Positions 18,088 to 26,313 of a DNA stretch of 64,000 bases are shown here, piece after piece. Position 1 is the stretch's first letter. Every line of letters begins with the position of its first letter. A program made the translations under genes and the position numbers. Location of the stretch: positions 1,922,001 to 1,986,000 of the forward strand of contig NZ_CP018151.1 of NCBI RefSeq assembly GCF_001889265.1. Reading direction: 5' to 3'. This stretch comes from Microbacterium sp. 1.5R (GTDB lineage Bacteria; Actinomycetota; Actinomycetes; Actinomycetales; Microbacteriaceae). The notes under the pieces were generated by a model. It was not told the DNA's origin, did no database searches, and was given only the letters and a program-made list of their open reading frames with translations.

Positions 18088-19575
18088 ATGAACGAACCAT
18101 CCGAATCATCATGGGACCGGCCGGTATCGCCGGAGACGACAGCCGGGATGGTGCCCGTCGACAGACCACAGGCGAAGAAGCTGCGGTCGCGTCACGTCAC
18201 CATGATCACCCTCGGCGGCATCATCGGAGCGAGCCTGTTCGTCGGATCCGGGAATGTCATCCGCGCCGTGGGTCCGGCCGCCGTGCTGTCGTACCTCATC
18301 GGCGGCCTGCTCGTCTTCCTCGCCATGCGCATGCTGGGCGAGATGGCGGCGTCGCGCCCGGCGATCGGCTCGTTCATGGAATATGCGCGAGTGGGCCTCG
18401 GCAACTGGGCCGCCTACCTCGTGGGATGGCTGTACTGGTACTTCTGGGTCGGAGTCCTCGCGTATGAGGCGGTGTTGGGCGGCGAGACGATGGCGAGCTG
18501 GTTCCCCGCCGTCCCGTCATGGGCCTGGTCGCTGATCCTCATCGGCATCTTCGTCGGCACGAACATCATCTCGGTGCGCGCGTTCGGCGAGGTGGAGTTC
18601 TGGCTCGCCAGCGTCAAGGTGCTCGCGATCGTCGTCTTCCTCGGCGCGGGTCTGCTGTTCGCCTTCGGCCTGTGGCCGAACTCGGAGGTGTCGATCTCCA
18701 ACCTCTGGGAACACGGCGGATTCGCCCCGAACGGCTTCGGAGTCGCGTTCACGGGTGTGGCCCTGGTGATCTTCTCGTACTTCGGCACCGAGATCGCCGT
18801 CATGGCCTCCGCCGAATCGGAGGATCCCGCCAAGGGCATCCGTCAGGCGACGAGCACGATCATCTGGCGCATCCTGCTGTTCTTCGTCGGCTCGGTGCTC
18901 ATCATCGTCACCGTGGTGCCCTGGAACGAACTGCCTGTGCCGACCGACGTCGCCAACGCGCCCTTCACCTACGCCCTCGAGCAGTTCGGCATCCCGGGCG
19001 CAAGCATCATCATGCAGCTCGTGATCTTCACGGCGGTGATCTCGGTGCTCAACTCTGGCCTGTACTCGGCGTCGCGCATGTTCGCGGCCCTCGCCGAGCA
19101 GGGCTTCGCGCCGAAGATCGTGGCGAAGCGGTCGAAGAGCGGCGTCCCGGTGATGGCGCTGCTCGCCTCGACCAGCGGCGGCCTGATCGCGACGCTCGTG
19201 AACTTCTTCACCCCGGGATCGGGCATCTTCGACTTCATCATGAACTCCGCGGGCCTGGTCGCACTGTTCGTGTACGTCTTCATCGCCGTCACACAGTGGC
19301 GACTCCGCCAGAAGATGACGCCGGAAGAGGTGGCGAACCTGAAACTCAAGATGTGGCTGCACCCCTGGCTGAACGTGCTCCTGATCGCATGCATCGCCGC
19401 GGTGATCGTCGTGATGATGTTCAGCGAAGGGGGTCGCACCCAGGTCTGGACGAGCCTCGTCGCCACCGGCGTGCTCGTGCTGTTCTGGCCGCTGGTGCGA
19501 CGTAACCTCGCGCGCAGGAAGCTCGAAGATTCCACGCCTCGAGAGGATCAGCCGGGACGGGACCGTCTGGCGTGA
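18088..19575 (+). CDS. Amino acid permease (APC superfamily)
   Basis: The 495-residue protein has about twelve transmembrane helices. The amino-acid transporter signature is at the first helix: RHVTMITLGGIIGASLFVGSG; then GPAAVLSYLIGGLLVFLAMR and LGEMAASRPAIGSFMEYA. The AAT/GABA-permease pattern (long N-terminus, FSYFGTEIAVMASAESEDP in TM6-7, SVLNSGLYSASRM) places it with GABA/proline/aromatic amino acid permeases. The substrate cannot be fixed from sequence. It has a charged tail, and a pair of hairpins follows. Confidence 0.9.
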   Translation: MNEPSESSWDRPVSPETTAGMVPVDRPQAKKLRSRHVTMITLGGIIGASLFVGSGNVIRAVGPAAVLSYLIGGLLVFLAMRMLGEMAASRPAIGSFMEYARVGLGNWAAYLVGWLYWYFWVGVLAYEAVLGGETMASWFPAVPSWAWSLILIGIFVGTNIISVRAFGEVEFWLASVKVLAIVVFLGAGLLFAFGLWPNSEVSISNLWEHGGFAPNGFGVAFTGVALVIFSYFGTEIAVMASAESEDPAKGIRQATSTIIWRILLFFVGSVLIIVTVVPWNELPVPTDVANAPFTYALEQFGIPGASIIMQLVIFTAVISVLNSGLYSASRMFAALAEQGFAPKIVAKRSKSGVPVMALLASTSGGLIATLVNFFTPGSGIFDFIMNSAGLVALFVYVFIAVTQWRLRQKMTPEEVANLKLKMWLHPWLNVLLIACIAAVIVVMMFSEGGRTQVWTSLVATGVLVLFWPLVRRNLARRKLEDSTPREDQPGRDRLA

Positions 19576-19607
19576 CGACCGCTGGCGATGCTGTGAGCGA
19601 GAGAAAA

Positions 19608-19670
19608 GAGCGCCCCGGGGAACCTGGGGAATTCGCGGGGCGCTCGCCAGCATGCTGGGGACCTGCTGGC
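19608..19670 (+). terminator. Tandem hairpins after the permease gene
   Basis: Two hairpins in a row: GAGCGCCCCG (19608-19617) with 19636-19645, then GCCAGCA (19646-19652) with 19664-19670. They lie 32-95 bases after the stop, between convergent genes. The next ~70 bases (19690-19760) are unusually AT-rich for this genome; I see no gene there. Confidence 0.6.
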
Positions 19671-19773
19671 AGGTGACCCAGAAGTCGCGGTCACGCGCAC
19701 AACATATCAAGATAACTAGCTAAGCAAAAGACTTGCTCGGCAATGCAACTGCGATCGCCACGCTCCCCCGCTC

Positions 19774-20298
19774 TCACTGACGCTGCGGCTCGCTCACGAA
19801 CGGCTCCGTCACGAGCGGCTCCATGGCTCCCGGTCCCAGCGTGAGCACATCGCCGGGGTACAGCATCGAACCCAGACGGCTGTAGGTCATCGCCGCATAG
19901 ACGTCCGTGCACAGCCGCTCCCTCACGGCGGATGGCGCATCCCCCGCCGCGACCGTGTAAGTCGAGATGAGCCCGTCTGCCGTATGCGTGACCGTGCCGC
20001 GAGCGAAGTCGGTCTCGCCGTTGTCCACCGGTGCGACACCGTTCCATGTCGCGTAGAAGGTGGGTTCCTCGTCTCCCTCGCTGTATCCCGGGATCGAGAT
20101 CATCGACAGCACCGTGCAGCGACTCGCCTCTGCGGGTGGGGTCGGTGTCGGCGCGGGCGTGTCGCTCGGCGTCGGCACGGCCGCGGGCTGAACGGCTGCC
20201 GTGGTCGCTGCGACCTCAGGCATCGGGGCGGTGCACCCGCTGAGCGCTGCGAGCGACAGAGCCGCGAGGAGCGCCGTGGCGGTAGGACGGTTCGACAT
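19774..20298 (-). CDS. Lipoprotein with degenerate LysM-like domain
   Basis: The 174-residue precursor has a lipoprotein signal peptide (ATALLAALSLAALSGC) with lipobox LSGC and Cys22 as the lipidated residue. A Pro/Thr/Ala-rich spacer follows to ~58. The C-terminal half has YTVAAGDAPSAVRERLC...YSRLGSMLYPGDVLTLG, which follows the LysM pattern (Y.V..GD...I..R.......L..GD.L.L) but lacks several usual residues. It is likely anchored to the outer face of the membrane and may touch peptidoglycan. The ATG is preceded by TAGCGT and six bases. Confidence 0.78.
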   Translation of the reverse strand: MSNRPTATALLAALSLAALSGCTAPMPEVAATTAAVQPAAVPTPSDTPAPTPTPPAEASRCTVLSMISIPGYSEGDEEPTFYATWNGVAPVDNGETDFARGTVTHTADGLISTYTVAAGDAPSAVRERLCTDVYAAMTYSRLGSMLYPGDVLTLGPGAMEPLVTEPFVSEPQRQ

Positions 20299-20354
20299 GC
20301 CCGAACGCTATCGAGCATCCGGCCAGGAAGCCAGCGCGGCCCTGCTCAGGAGGT

Positions 20355-20722
20355 GGGTGCGAATGGGCCGACCTGTACGCCGGGTTCTGTTCCGGGGTTC
20401 TTCGCCCCTTCGACGGCCATCTCTCTCGGCGACACGTTGCCGTGGCACTCTAGCGGTCTACCCGAGGACTCGGCGAGCCGCGTCAACATCCTCTGTCTGA
20501 CCTTGCTCCGGACGAGGTTTACCTGGCGGGCCATGTCACCATGGCCCCCGGTGGTCTCTTACACCACCCTTTCACCCTTACCCCTTGCGGGGCGGTCTGC
20601 TCTCTGTGGCACTTTCTCGCGGATTGCTCCGGGTGGGCGTTACCCACCGTCCTGCCCTGAGGAGCCCGGACGTTCCTCGGTGCGGTTGCCCGCCACGCGG
20701 CCGTCCAGTCGACCCATTCACA
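20355..20722 (-). ncRNA. rnpB: RNase P RNA, bacterial class A
   Basis: The minus strand carries the conserved GAGGAACGTCCGGGCTCC near the 5' end and ACAGAACCCGGCGTACAGG near the 3' end, the universal core of RNase P RNA. The terminal P1 helix is visible: GAATGGGTCGAC (20708-20719) pairs with 20361-20372. The ~365-nt length fits class A. It is the catalytic RNA that matures tRNA 5' ends. Exact ends are approximate. Confidence 0.93.
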
Positions 20723-20746
20723 GCTCCAGTCTACGACCAGGCTGCG

Positions 20747-22444
20747 CTACTTCTCCGCCGACTCCGCGATGCGGAGATCGAGCGGCACGTCGATCGGGAA
20801 GTTGCCGAAGAGGCGGCGGGTGGCCACGGCCGCGGCCTCGCGCACCGCGTCGGCCGCAGCATCCGCCTGCTCCTGCGGGACATGCAGGATCACCTCGTCG
20901 TGCAGGAAGAAGGCCAGGTGCGCGCGGGAGCCGAAGATCCCGGATGCCGGCGCTTCGCGCTCCGCGACGGGCAGCAGTTGCAGGCGATGCCTGATCTCCG
21001 CCAGCCAGATCAACGACCACTCGGCCGCGGTCCCCTGCACCACGAAGTTGCGGGTGAAGCGGCCCCAGTCCCGGGCCCGACGCCGGGCGAGGGCGACCTC
21101 CGCAGGGTCGGCATCCGCGCCGGTAGCCGCAGCCTGCATCGCCTCCCACTCCGTCGACGGGCGAGGAGACGATCGTCCCAACCACGTCGAGACGACTCCC
21201 CCGTCCTCTCCGAAGCGCGCGGCGCGGTCGACGAGGGCCATCGCGCGCGGATACACCTTGCGCAGTCGAGGGACCAACCTGCCGCTGTCACCGGTGGTCG
21301 CGCCGTACATCGCCCCGAGGACGGCGTACTTGGCCTCCTCTCGCGTGGCGACCGCGCCGGACTCGACGACTCCCTCATAGAGGTCCTTGCCCTGGGCCGC
21401 CCGGGCCATCGCGCGGTCACCGGCCATGCCGGCCAGCATCCGCGGCTCGAGCTGCGCGACATCCGCGACGACGAGCGTCCATCCGTCGTCAGCGCGCACG
21501 GCGGCGCGCAGATTGCGCGGCAGCTGGAGGGCGCCGCCACCCGCCGATGCCCATCGTCCCGTCACGACGCCGCCCGTGATGTAGATCGGTCGGAACCGGC
21601 CGTCGTGCACCCACTCGGCGAGCCAGGCCCACCCGTTCGCGCTCAGCAGCCGAGACAGCTTCTTGTAGGCCAGGAGCGGTTCGACCACGGCGTGGCTGTG
21701 CTGGGCGAGCTCCCACCGGCTCGTCGACTCGACCTGCACGCCGACGCGGTGCAGAGCGCGCAGCAGCTTCGGCTGGCTCTCGAGGTTGAGCGTGGGGTCG
21801 CTGAGGATCGAGCGCACCCTCTCGCCCTGAGCCACCATGCGGCTGGGAAGGCCACCCGCGATCGGTCGGGTGCCCAGGATCTCGGTGAGGATGCCGTCGT
21901 GCACGGACTCGTTCCACGGCAGACCGGCAGCGCGCATCTCCTCGGCGATGAGGCCACCCGCCGACTCGGCCGACGTGAGCAGGGTCAGCCGCCCGTCCTT
22001 GCTGTCGCGCAGGACTCGGCGCTGCTCGCGGTACTGATCGAGCGCATCCGCCACGGGGTCGTGCGAATCGCTGTGCTCGGCGACCTCGAACAATGCCGGT
22101 GCGTCGTCGACGGGTTCGCGTCGCACCCACGATGCGGACGGTGCGAGCGGACGAGCGACGGTGTCGGTGTCGCGGAGGATCGCGTGGCAGAGCACCAGAT
22201 CGTGCGATCGGCCGAGAAGAACACCCGAGGCGAGCAGCACGGGGTAGATCTCCCGGGCGCTGCGGATCACCCACCGGGGCGGATCGACGCGTTCCTGCTC
22301 GGCCACCCACACCGGCATCTCGGTCGGAGAGAGCTCTGTGCGCGCGACCTCGACATCGTCCGAGTCGAGCTCCACGGCGATGTATGCACCGGTCACGCCC
22401 TTGACCAGGGCGATCCGACGTTCGGTCTGGAGCCGCGAGCTCAC
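20747..22444 (-). CDS. DNA polymerase I-like protein (bifunctional 3'-5' exonuclease/polymerase)
   Basis: The 565-residue family A polymerase lacks the 5' nuclease domain. Polymerase motif A is seen as VADVAQLEPRMLAGMAG (~365), a motif B-like region EEAKYAVLGAMYGATTGDSG, FVVQGTAAEWSLIWLA, and motif C AFFLHDEVILHVP with the catalytic HDE. Actinobacteria carry such an extra shortened Pol I besides polA. The N-terminal exonuclease region is weakly conserved, and I cannot identify its acidic residues, so proofreading is uncertain. The GTG at 22444 is the first plausible start after the upstream stop (22470); its ribosome site is weak. Confidence 0.85.
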   Translation of the reverse strand: MSSRLQTERRIALVKGVTGAYIAVELDSDDVEVARTELSPTEMPVWVAEQERVDPPRWVIRSAREIYPVLLASGVLLGRSHDLVLCHAILRDTDTVARPLAPSASWVRREPVDDAPALFEVAEHSDSHDPVADALDQYREQRRVLRDSKDGRLTLLTSAESAGGLIAEEMRAAGLPWNESVHDGILTEILGTRPIAGGLPSRMVAQGERVRSILSDPTLNLESQPKLLRALHRVGVQVESTSRWELAQHSHAVVEPLLAYKKLSRLLSANGWAWLAEWVHDGRFRPIYITGGVVTGRWASAGGGALQLPRNLRAAVRADDGWTLVVADVAQLEPRMLAGMAGDRAMARAAQGKDLYEGVVESGAVATREEAKYAVLGAMYGATTGDSGRLVPRLRKVYPRAMALVDRAARFGEDGGVVSTWLGRSSPRPSTEWEAMQAAATGADADPAEVALARRRARDWGRFTRNFVVQGTAAEWSLIWLAEIRHRLQLLPVAEREAPASGIFGSRAHLAFFLHDEVILHVPQEQADAAADAVREAAAVATRRLFGNFPIDVPLDLRIAESAEK

Positions 22445-22469
22445 CGCCGTCGCGCTCGCGGCGCGCGGA

Positions 22470-23201
22470 TCACAGCCCGGATTCCTCGGTGCGCACCAGG
22501 ATGCACCCGCACTCGGGGCAGGACACCACGAGGTCGTCTGCCGCATTGCGGATGTCGTTCAGGTCGGTGCCGGGGAGCAGGATCCGACATCCCTCGCACG
22601 TTCCGCGGGTGAGCAGCGCCGCACCGGCACTGTTCGCAGCGCGACGCGTGTACTCGGCGAGGAGCGGCGCCGGAAGGGTCGCCGTGACCGCCTCACGGTC
22701 GCGAGTCAACTGCGCGATCAGATCGGTCGCAGTCGCGACGTCGGCCTTGGCCTGAGCGGTGAGCGCGGTGCCTTCCGCGGTGGTCGTCCCGAGCAGTGCC
22801 TGCTGTGCGGCGACTGCCGCGTCTGCGTCCTCCACGCGCCCCATGACGTCGAGCTCGATATCCTCGAGATCGCTCTGGCGCTTGGCGAGACTGGCGATCT
22901 CGTGCTCGAGAGCCTGCGCCTCCTTCGAGTTCGTCGCCGTGGCCAGTCGATCGGCGTCACGGGCGCGACGCTGTTCGACGAGCTTCACATCGGCTTCGAG
23001 ACGCGTGAGCTCGGTGCGAACGTCATCGCGCACACCCGTCAGAGTCGTCAGCTCTCGGAGCTGCTCCTGACGGATGGCGACGAGCTCGGCGATGCGAGCG
23101 GCCTGCGGCGGCTTGGTGCGCGCGCGCTCAGCCTGCGCGATGCGCCGGTCCAGGTCGGCGACGTCGAGCAGGATGCGCTGGTGTTCTGGGCTGGCGTTCA
23201 C
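22470..23201 (-). CDS. Coiled-coil protein with C4-type zinc ribbon
   Basis: The 243-residue protein is mostly long antiparallel coiled coil (residues ~10-190, Arg/Glu/Ala-rich heptads). It ends in a zinc ribbon with Cys pairs in GTCEGCRILLPG and SCPECGCIL. This is the widespread actinobacterial/bacterial C4-type zinc ribbon family (PF02591), of unknown nucleic-acid-related role, often next to RNase H or Nif3 genes. TAGATT at 23209-23214, 7 bases before the GTG, marks a leaderless start. It forms an operon with the polymerase gene (25-bp gap). Confidence 0.9.
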   Translation of the reverse strand: MNASPEHQRILLDVADLDRRIAQAERARTKPPQAARIAELVAIRQEQLRELTTLTGVRDDVRTELTRLEADVKLVEQRRARDADRLATATNSKEAQALEHEIASLAKRQSDLEDIELDVMGRVEDADAAVAAQQALLGTTTAEGTALTAQAKADVATATDLIAQLTRDREAVTATLPAPLLAEYTRRAANSAGAALLTRGTCEGCRILLPGTDLNDIRNAADDLVVSCPECGCILVRTEESGL

Positions 23202-23235
23202 GCTCTCAAATCTAGTCGCTGCCCAGCCCCGTCCA

Positions 23236-23658
23236 TCACCCGACCTGTCCGTCGAGGTACAGCCAGCTGCGCTCCTCCCGCACGAAGCGGCTCCGTTCAC
23301 GCAGCGAACCGCGCTCGGCATCCTGCCGCCAGAACGCCTCGAACTCGACCACGCCCTCTCGGTCGAAGGGTCCGCCGTCGACCCGATCGATGATCACGAG
23401 CCGCCGCCACACCACGTCGAGGTCGAGGTCGAGGTCGGTCGGACGGGTCGACGGATGCCAGGACGCCAGGAGGTACGCGGCATCCCCGATCGCGAACGCC
23501 GTGAACCGGGAGCGCATCAGGCGTTCGGCCGTCGGCGCAGCGGCGCCGCCGAGCAGCGGGCCGCAGCATCCGCCGAAGAGATCTCCGGAGCCACAGGGAC
23601 ACCGCTCGGCATTATCGGGGACACCGTCATCCGACGCCATCCTCTGCACCACGCTCAT
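23236..23658 (-). CDS. YchJ family SEC-C metal-binding protein
   Basis: The 140-residue protein has an N-terminal SEC-C zinc motif (CPCGSGDLFGGCCG) followed by the NTF2-like YchJ core (MRSRFTAFAIGDAAYLLASW, then EFEAFWR). YchJ proteins are small uncharacterised proteins. A second possible start is at 23640. The start is divergent from the aldo/keto reductase 22 bp away and shares a palindromic promoter with it. Confidence 0.85.
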   Translation of the reverse strand: MSVVQRMASDDGVPDNAERCPCGSGDLFGGCCGPLLGGAAAPTAERLMRSRFTAFAIGDAAYLLASWHPSTRPTDLDLDLDVVWRRLVIIDRVDGGPFDREGVVEFEAFWRQDAERGSLRERSRFVREERSWLYLDGQVG

Positions 23659-23664
23659 CGCTCC

Positions 23665-23674
23665 AGCGTACGCT
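23665..23674. promoter_or_regulatory. Palindromic -10 element shared by two divergent leaderless genes
   Basis: AGCGTACGCT is its own reverse complement. Each strand reads TACGCT followed by exactly six bases and an ATG (23681 on plus, 23658 on minus). One symmetric box therefore appears to serve both genes. This follows the known behaviour of symmetric -10 elements in divergent bacterial promoters; the assignment here is inference. Confidence 0.6.
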
Positions 23675-23680
23675 GGCGCC

Positions 23681-24520
23681 ATGACGGCTCTTCCTCACTT
23701 CACGGCACACAACGGCTTCGCTCTTCCGGCTCTCGGACTCGGAACATACGCGCTCGACGGCGACGCGGGTGCGGATGCGGTCACCACGGCGATCGGGGCC
23801 GGATACCGCCTGATCGACTCGGCCTTCAACTACGAGAACGAGGGGTCAGTCGGTCGCGGCGTGCGCGCATCCGACGTGGACGCCGCAGAGCTCATCGTCA
23901 CGACCAAGCTGCCCGGACGCCATCACCCGCGCGCGAAGGCGCGGACGAGCATCGAGGAGAGCCGGTCGCGGCTCGGGGTCGACGCGATCGATCTGCATCT
24001 GATCCACTGGCCGAACCCGCAGCAGGACGAGTACGTGCAGGCCTGGGAGGCGCTGGTCGACGCTCAGCGGCGCGGCGTCGTGAGGCAGATCGGCGTCTCG
24101 AACTTTCTGCCGGAGCACCTCGAGCGCATCGAGCGGGAGACCGGGGTCAGGCCCGTCGTGAACCAGATCGAGGTGCACCCGTACTTCCCGCAGACCGATC
24201 AGCTCGCCTACCACCGGGAGCACGGCATCCTCACCGAAGCATGGAGTCCTCTCGGTCGGGCGAAGCAACTCATCGAGGAGAGGGTGATCGGCGAGGTGGC
24301 TGCCGCCCATGGGATCTCCCCCGCGCAGACCGTGCTCGCCTGGCATGTGGCACGCGAGACCGTCGCGATCCCGAAGGCGTCGTCGCTCGAGCATCAGGTG
24401 TCGAACCTCGCGGCCGGAGCGATCGTGCTGTCGGATGCGGAGGTCGAGGCGATCACGGCGCTCGGACGCCCCGATGGGCGACTGTTCGACGCGGATCCCG
24501 CATCGCACGAGGAGTCCTGA
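23681..24520 (+). CDS. Aldo/keto reductase
   Basis: This 279-residue NADPH-dependent carbonyl reductase has a TIM-barrel pattern with the AKR signature: GYRLIDSAFNYENEGSVGRG (Asp, Tyr), Lys in IVTTKLPGRHHP, His in LHLIHWPNP (catalytic tetrad), then GVSNFLPEHLERI and NQIEVHPYFPQ. The C-terminal cofactor motif is VAIPKASSLEHQVSNL. It resembles the 2,5-diketo-gluconate/glyoxal reductase subgroup; substrate unknown. It starts 6 bases after a TACGCT box and lacks a ribosome site, so it is likely leaderless. Confidence 0.92.
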   Translation: MTALPHFTAHNGFALPALGLGTYALDGDAGADAVTTAIGAGYRLIDSAFNYENEGSVGRGVRASDVDAAELIVTTKLPGRHHPRAKARTSIEESRSRLGVDAIDLHLIHWPNPQQDEYVQAWEALVDAQRRGVVRQIGVSNFLPEHLERIERETGVRPVVNQIEVHPYFPQTDQLAYHREHGILTEAWSPLGRAKQLIEERVIGEVAAAHGISPAQTVLAWHVARETVAIPKASSLEHQVSNLAAGAIVLSDAEVEAITALGRPDGRLFDADPASHEES

Positions 24521-24543
24521 GGGGTCCTGAGGCGTCCTGAGGC
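24514..24543. repeat. Three 10-bp tandem repeats at the end of the aldo/keto reductase gene
   Basis: GTCCTGAGGG/C occurs three times in register across the stop codon (24518-24520). Each copy supplies another TGA. The repeat probably arose by slippage and makes the gene end variable in length without changing most of the protein. Confidence 0.7.
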
Positions 24544-24584
24544 GTCTCGGTCGTAGAGCCTCGGACGACGGCGCGTCACGGCTC

Positions 24585-25421
24585 TCAGACGCGCTGCGTC
24601 CCGAGCACTCTGAGCAGCTCGAGCTTGCTCTCGGCGTCGCTGCCCGGCGCCGCTGTCAGGACGATGAGCGCCTGGGATTCGTCTTCGGTGAACAGCGCCT
24701 GGCAGTCGACTTCGATCGGACCGATCTCGGGATGGATCAGGACCTTGTGGTCTTCGAAGCGCCGCCTGACCTCGTGCACCTCCCACAGCTGTGCGAACTC
24801 CGGGCTGAGCGACGCGAGCTCGCGGACGATCTCGCCGGCGCGAGACCGCTCGCCCAGGGCGCCATAGGCGGATCGGAGGGAGGCCACGAGCACACGACTG
24901 TGACGCGGATGATCCTCCTCCGGGTACCGCCGGCGCTCGTCGTCCGGGTGCGCGAACCAGCGGTAGATCCCACTGCGCTCGATCCCCTCCAGACCGCTCG
25001 CGTCGCCGAGCAGAGCGCGTGCTGCGTCATTCTGGATCAGCACCTCGTCGAGCGCGGAGACGACGAATGCGGGCGTGTCGTGAAGCCGGTCGAGCACGCG
25101 GAGCATCCCCGGATGCACGTAGTCGGTGAAGATCGTGCGGTCCGGTGCGCTGTGTCCGCAGACCCGATGCAGGTAGTCACGCTCGTCGGGGGTCAGACGC
25201 AGCGCCCGTGCGAGCGAGCCGAGGATCTGTACGCTGGGCTGCGGCCCGCGCTGCTGCTCGAGCCGCGCGTAGTAGTCGGTCGACATGGCGGCGAGCTGCG
25301 CGACCTCCTCGCGTCGAAGCCCGGGGGTGCGTCGACGCGCCCCCGCACCGAGGCCGACGTCGGACGGCTTCAGCTGCTCCCTGCGACGCACGAGGAACTC
25401 GGCCAGTGCTTCTCTGTCCAC
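24585..25421 (-). CDS. XRE-family regulator with MmyB-like ligand domain
   Basis: The 278-residue protein has an N-terminal helix-turn-helix (LGAGARRRTPGLRREEVAQLAAMSTDYYARLEQ), with the typical family stretch GPQPSVQILGSLARALRLTPDERDYL. A PAS-like C-terminal domain of the MmyB type (about 105-270) is thought to bind a fatty-acid-like or other small ligand. Such regulators usually sit divergent from the short-chain dehydrogenase they control, as here. The GTG start is preceded by GATACT and six bases. A perfect inverted repeat in the shared intergenic region is a candidate operator. Confidence 0.9.
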   Translation of the reverse strand: MDREALAEFLVRRREQLKPSDVGLGAGARRRTPGLRREEVAQLAAMSTDYYARLEQQRGPQPSVQILGSLARALRLTPDERDYLHRVCGHSAPDRTIFTDYVHPGMLRVLDRLHDTPAFVVSALDEVLIQNDAARALLGDASGLEGIERSGIYRWFAHPDDERRRYPEEDHPRHSRVLVASLRSAYGALGERSRAGEIVRELASLSPEFAQLWEVHEVRRRFEDHKVLIHPEIGPIEVDCQALFTEDESQALIVLTAAPGSDAESKLELLRVLGTQRV

Positions 25422-25447
25422 CTCTGCAGTATCTCGTGCTCTGCCTC

Positions 25448-25480
25448 GCGCATCCAGGGACGCCCGATCCCTGGATGCGC
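25448..25480. promoter_or_regulatory. Inverted-repeat operator between the XRE regulator and SDR genes
   Basis: GCGCATCCAGGGA (25448-25460) and its exact complement (25468-25480) flank a 7-base spacer. A partial third copy (CATCTCTGGA) follows at 25481. Position between divergent regulator and target suggests the regulator binding site controlling both. Confidence 0.7.
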
Positions 25481-25521
25481 CATCTCTGGAGGGCCTGGGC
25501 GAGAGCACGAAGAGTGGACGT

Positions 25522-26286
25522 ATGAACATCAGCGGAAACACCATCTTCATCCCCGGTGCCACGAGCGGTATCGGCCTCGCCCTCGCTCTGCGGCTCAGCG
25601 ATCGGGGCAACACCGTGATCGTGGGCGGGCGTCGCGCCGAGCTGCTCGACGAGATCGCCGCGGCGAACCCGGGCATCCACACCGTCCGGATCGACACGAC
25701 GGACGCCGACAGCATCCGGGCGGCCGCGCAGGCGGTCATGGCCGCCCACCCCTCGCTCAACGTGGTCATCCCGATGGCCGGGATCATGCGGGTCGAGGAC
25801 TGGACGTCGCCCGAGGGGTTCCTCGACGACGCCGAGGCCACCGTCACCACCAACCTCCTGGGTCCGATCCGGCTGATCGCGGCCTTCATCGAGCACCTGC
25901 GCACCATGCCGGACGCGACGATCATGACTGTGTCGTCCGGTCTGGCCTTCGCGCCGCTCCGCGTGACGCCCACCTACAACGCGACGAAAGCGGCCATCCA
26001 CATGCTCAGCGAATCTCTGCGTCTGCAGCTCGCCGACACGAGTGTGAGCGTGCTCGAGCTCGAACCGCCCTCCGTCCGCACCTCGCTCATGCCGGGGCAG
26101 GAGACCAGCGAGTTCGCGATGCCGCTCGACGAGTTCGTCAGCGAGGTCGTCGACCTGATCGAGACCCAGCCGGATGCGACCGAGATCCAGGTCGAGAACG
26201 TGAAGTTCCTGCGCTACGGCGAAGCACGGGGAGACTATGCGCAGGTGGTCGAGACACTCAATCGGCGCGACCCGCACGGGCACTGA
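25522..26286 (+). CDS. Short-chain dehydrogenase/reductase (DltE-like)
   Basis: The 254-residue SDR has the cofactor motif PGATSGIGLALAL at residue 11, the NADP-type GGRRAELL, IPMAGIM in place of NNAG, and the catalytic Ser/Tyr/Lys set in VSSGLAF...PTYNATKAAIHML. The C-terminal part is typical of DltE-like SDRs paired with MmyB-type regulators. Substrate unknown. ATG at 25522 follows AGAGTGG. Confidence 0.92.
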   Translation: MNISGNTIFIPGATSGIGLALALRLSDRGNTVIVGGRRAELLDEIAAANPGIHTVRIDTTDADSIRAAAQAVMAAHPSLNVVIPMAGIMRVEDWTSPEGFLDDAEATVTTNLLGPIRLIAAFIEHLRTMPDATIMTVSSGLAFAPLRVTPTYNATKAAIHMLSESLRLQLADTSVSVLELEPPSVRTSLMPGQETSEFAMPLDEFVSEVVDLIETQPDATEIQVENVKFLRYGEARGDYAQVVETLNRRDPHGH

Positions 26287-26313
26287 GCCTGCACGGCAGT
26301 CGTCGTCGCCCGA

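Noticed and set aside
19576..19773. Possible small RNA in the AT-rich gap after the permease
   Set aside because: Two hairpins and AT-rich sequence are present, but they are explained as a terminator of convergent genes and no promoter or known RNA motif was seen.
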